A DNA stretch of 64,000 nt from Cryptosporangium phraense. GTDB lineage: Bacteria; Actinomycetota; Actinomycetes; Mycobacteriales; Cryptosporangiaceae. The DNA lies in contig NZ_VIRS01000025.1 of NCBI RefSeq assembly GCF_006912135.1, positions 1 to 64,000 on the forward strand. The letters are read 5' to 3'. Within the stretch, counting starts at the first letter, position 1; each line of letters opens with the position of its first letter. The notes beneath the pieces are model-generated. The model was given only the letters and a program-made list of their open reading frames with translations. It was not told where the DNA came from and searched no databases. Both the position numbers and the translations under genes were made by a program. Shown in pieces: positions 60,994 through 64,000 of this stretch.

Positions 60994-61530
60994 ATGGCTC
61001 CGCTCCGCCGAATCTTCTACGACACCGAGTTCATCGAGGATGGGCACACCATCGACCTGGTCTCGATCGGAGCGGTCGACGAAGACGGGAACGAGTTTTA
61101 CGCCGTTTCCACCGAATTCGACGACACCAAAGCGATCCCCTGGGTGCGTAAGAACGTCCTCGACAAGTTGCCCGGCCCGGCCGATCGGGCCTGGATGTCG
61201 AGAGAGCGAATTCGCAAGGAACTCCTGGAGTTCCTCACGGCCGGGGTCACCAGCCGCGGGTCGATCGAACTCTGGGCCTGGTACGCCGCTTACGACCACG
61301 TGGCGATCTGCCAGCTGTGGGGGCCGATGCCGGCGCTGCCCCGACCGATTCCGCGGTTCAGCAAGGACCTGCGCCAGCGTTGGGACGATCTGGGCAAGCC
61401 GGACCTGCCCCCGGCCGGCGCCGATCAGCACGACGCGCTGGCCGACGCGCGCCACAACCTGGCCCGCTGGCAGGCGATGGAGAAGAGCCGACGTGCCAGC
61501 ACAGAAGGTGTCAGCGCCGGGACGAGATGA
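60994..61530 (+). CDS. actinobacterial 3'-5' exoribonuclease AS (Rv2179c-like)
   Basis: A 178-residue RNase H-fold exonuclease. RRIFYDTEFIEDG gives Asp10 and Glu12 of the DEDD site; YAAYDHVAICQLWG and DQHDALADARHNL supply later acidic and His residues. In M. tuberculosis Rv2179c is a 3'-5' exoribonuclease adjacent to aroG, as in this window after two intervening genes. ATG at 60994 with GGAG just before; a GTG three bases earlier is possible. Confidence 0.9.
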   Translation: MAPLRRIFYDTEFIEDGHTIDLVSIGAVDEDGNEFYAVSTEFDDTKAIPWVRKNVLDKLPGPADRAWMSRERIRKELLEFLTAGVTSRGSIELWAWYAAYDHVAICQLWGPMPALPRPIPRFSKDLRQRWDDLGKPDLPPAGADQHDALADARHNLARWQAMEKSRRASTEGVSAGTR

Positions 61531-61593
61531 GCATTACCGTGTGCGCTGAGGCGGCTACTGCGTCCGCTCTTGCGCCCACGAAAGGACCGCACC

Positions 61594-62619
61594 ATGCACA
61601 TCGGCGTGCTTACCGGCGGTGGTGACTGCCCGGGTCTCAACGCCGTCATCCGCGCGATCGTCCGCAAGGGCGTGAGCGTCTACGGACACGAGTTCTCCGG
61701 TTTCCGGGACGGCTGGCGGGGACCGGTCGAGGGCGACGCGCGCCCTCTCGGCATAGCTCAGGTCCGCGGCATCCTGCCCCGTGGCGGGACGATCCTCGGC
61801 TCCTCGCGGACCAACCCTTACAAGGTGGAAAACGGGGTCGACCGGATCCGGGAGAACCTCGAGAAGCTCGGCGTCGAGGCGCTGATCGCGATCGGCGGCG
61901 AAGACACGCTGGGCGTCGCCAAGAAGCTCACCGACGAGGGGATCCCGGTCATCGGGGTGCCGAAGACGATCGACAACGACCTCGGGGCGACCGACTACAC
62001 GTTCGGCTTCGACACCGCGGTGACCGTGGCCGTCGAGGCGATCGACCGGCTGCACACGACCGCCGAGTCGCACCACCGGGCGCTGGTCGTCGAGGTGATG
62101 GGGCGGCACGCGGGCTGGATCGCGCTGCACTCCGGGCTGGCCGGCGGGGCCAACGTCATCCTGGTGCCCGAGATGCCGTTCGACCTGGACGACGTCATCA
62201 AGCACGTCGAGAGCCGGTTCGCCACGCAGTACGCGCCGATCCTGGTGGTGGCCGAGGGCGCCACTCCGAAGGAGGGCGCCGAGGTGCTCAAGAGCGGCGA
62301 CCTCGACGCGTTCGGGCACGTCCGGCTCGGGGGTATCGGGCAGTGGCTGGCCGAGCGGATCGAGGAGCGCACCGGCAAGGAGTCGCGGGCGGTCGTGCTC
62401 GGGCACGTGCAGCGCGGTGGCTCGCCGACGCCGTTCGACCGCGTGCTGGCCACCCGGTTCGGCCTGCACGCGATCGACGCCGCGCACGAGCGGGACTGGG
62501 GGCGGATGGTGGCCCTCCAGGGCACGGACATCGTCCGCGTCCCGATCGAGGAAGCCACCCGCGAACTCAAGACCGTCCCGCTCTCCCGCTACGCGGAAGC
62601 CGAGGTGTTCTTCGGCTGA
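61594..62619 (+). CDS. 6-phosphofructokinase, predicted pyrophosphate-dependent
   Basis: A 341-residue phosphofructokinase: MHIGVLTGGGDCPGLNAVIR, PKTIDNDLGATDYTFGFDTA and MGRHAGWIALHSGLAGGA. At the phosphate-donor site it has Asp104 in GGEDTLGVA and Lys124 in VPKTIDND. ATP-dependent enzymes have Gly104, and Asp104 together with Lys124 marks the PPi-dependent type (as in Amycolatopsis methanolica). So reversible, PPi-using phosphorylation of fructose 6-phosphate is predicted. GAAAGGA precedes the ATG. Confidence 0.9.
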   Translation: MHIGVLTGGGDCPGLNAVIRAIVRKGVSVYGHEFSGFRDGWRGPVEGDARPLGIAQVRGILPRGGTILGSSRTNPYKVENGVDRIRENLEKLGVEALIAIGGEDTLGVAKKLTDEGIPVIGVPKTIDNDLGATDYTFGFDTAVTVAVEAIDRLHTTAESHHRALVVEVMGRHAGWIALHSGLAGGANVILVPEMPFDLDDVIKHVESRFATQYAPILVVAEGATPKEGAEVLKSGDLDAFGHVRLGGIGQWLAERIEERTGKESRAVVLGHVQRGGSPTPFDRVLATRFGLHAIDAAHERDWGRMVALQGTDIVRVPIEEATRELKTVPLSRYAEAEVFFG

Positions 62620-62621
62620 GG

Positions 62622-64000
<1,379 letters not shown>

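Overview
The window is a GC-rich (roughly 70%) chromosomal segment from an actinomycete. Signs of this are GTG and TTG starts, GTGA/ATGA stop-start overlaps, and a gene set with close counterparts in Mycobacterium (an AftD-type arabinofuranosyltransferase locus, the Rv2178c/Rv2179c pair aroG and exoribonuclease AS, glucosyl-3-phosphoglycerate synthase). A filamentous soil actinomycete outside the mycolate-producing group is my inference; the genus cannot be fixed from the sequence alone. There are no rRNA or tRNA genes, insertion sequences, phage modules or CRISPR arrays. The last gene (aroG) runs off the right edge.

Layout. (1) 1-3.9 kb: an 8-bp tandem array in a gene-free stretch, a YflT-like stress protein, a lipoprotein alpha/beta hydrolase and a flippase-like membrane protein. 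(2) 4.0-17.2 kb: a cell-envelope glycan locus matching the mycobacterial Rv0224c-Rv0228 plus Rv0236c/Rv0236A set: GT-C-like membrane protein, DUF2613 peptide, GT4 glycosyltransferase, methyltransferase, giant AftD homologue, acyltransferase, second GT-C protein and DUF3068 protein. (3) 17.2-24.2 kb: methyltransferase, rpsA, coaE, uvrB. (4) 24.2-26.0 kb: a 1.8-kb C-rich low-complexity tract. (5) 26.0-30.0 kb: secreted glycoside hydrolase, ABM monooxygenase, and two tandem TerC-family exporters behind a yybP-ykoY manganese riboswitch. (6) 30.0-34.5 kb: PucR regulator divergent from a deaminase/2OG-Fe(II) oxygenase/NCS1 permease operon, probably for nucleobase use. (7) 34.5-38.7 kb: a stressosome operon (RsbR-like, RsbS, RsbT, PP2C phosphatase, hybrid-like kinase), then PPK2. 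(8) 39.7-48.2 kb: a nine- or ten-gene minus-strand Nit1C/MSMEG_0565-0572 nitrilase cluster. (9) 48.4-54.9 kb: TPR protein and a response regulator flanked by two histidine kinases, one with a decayed ATPase domain. (10) 55.0-59.7 kb: MBL hydrolase divergent from uvrA, then another low-complexity tract. (11) 59.7-64 kb: gpgS, exoribonuclease AS, a phosphofructokinase with pyrophosphate-type residues, a holin-like protein and aroG.

Main points for a second look: the Nit1C cluster carries a second nitrilase paralogue in which the catalytic Glu and Cys are both Asp; uvrA and uvrB share a PafBC-type promoter (CTGTCGGAC-N8-TAnnnT), and at uvrB it implies a leaderless mRNA; a Mn2+ riboswitch precedes the terC pair; one stressosome-linked kinase and one NarL-type kinase appear to have lost signalling residues; the PFK has Asp104 and Lys124, the pyrophosphate-dependent signature.
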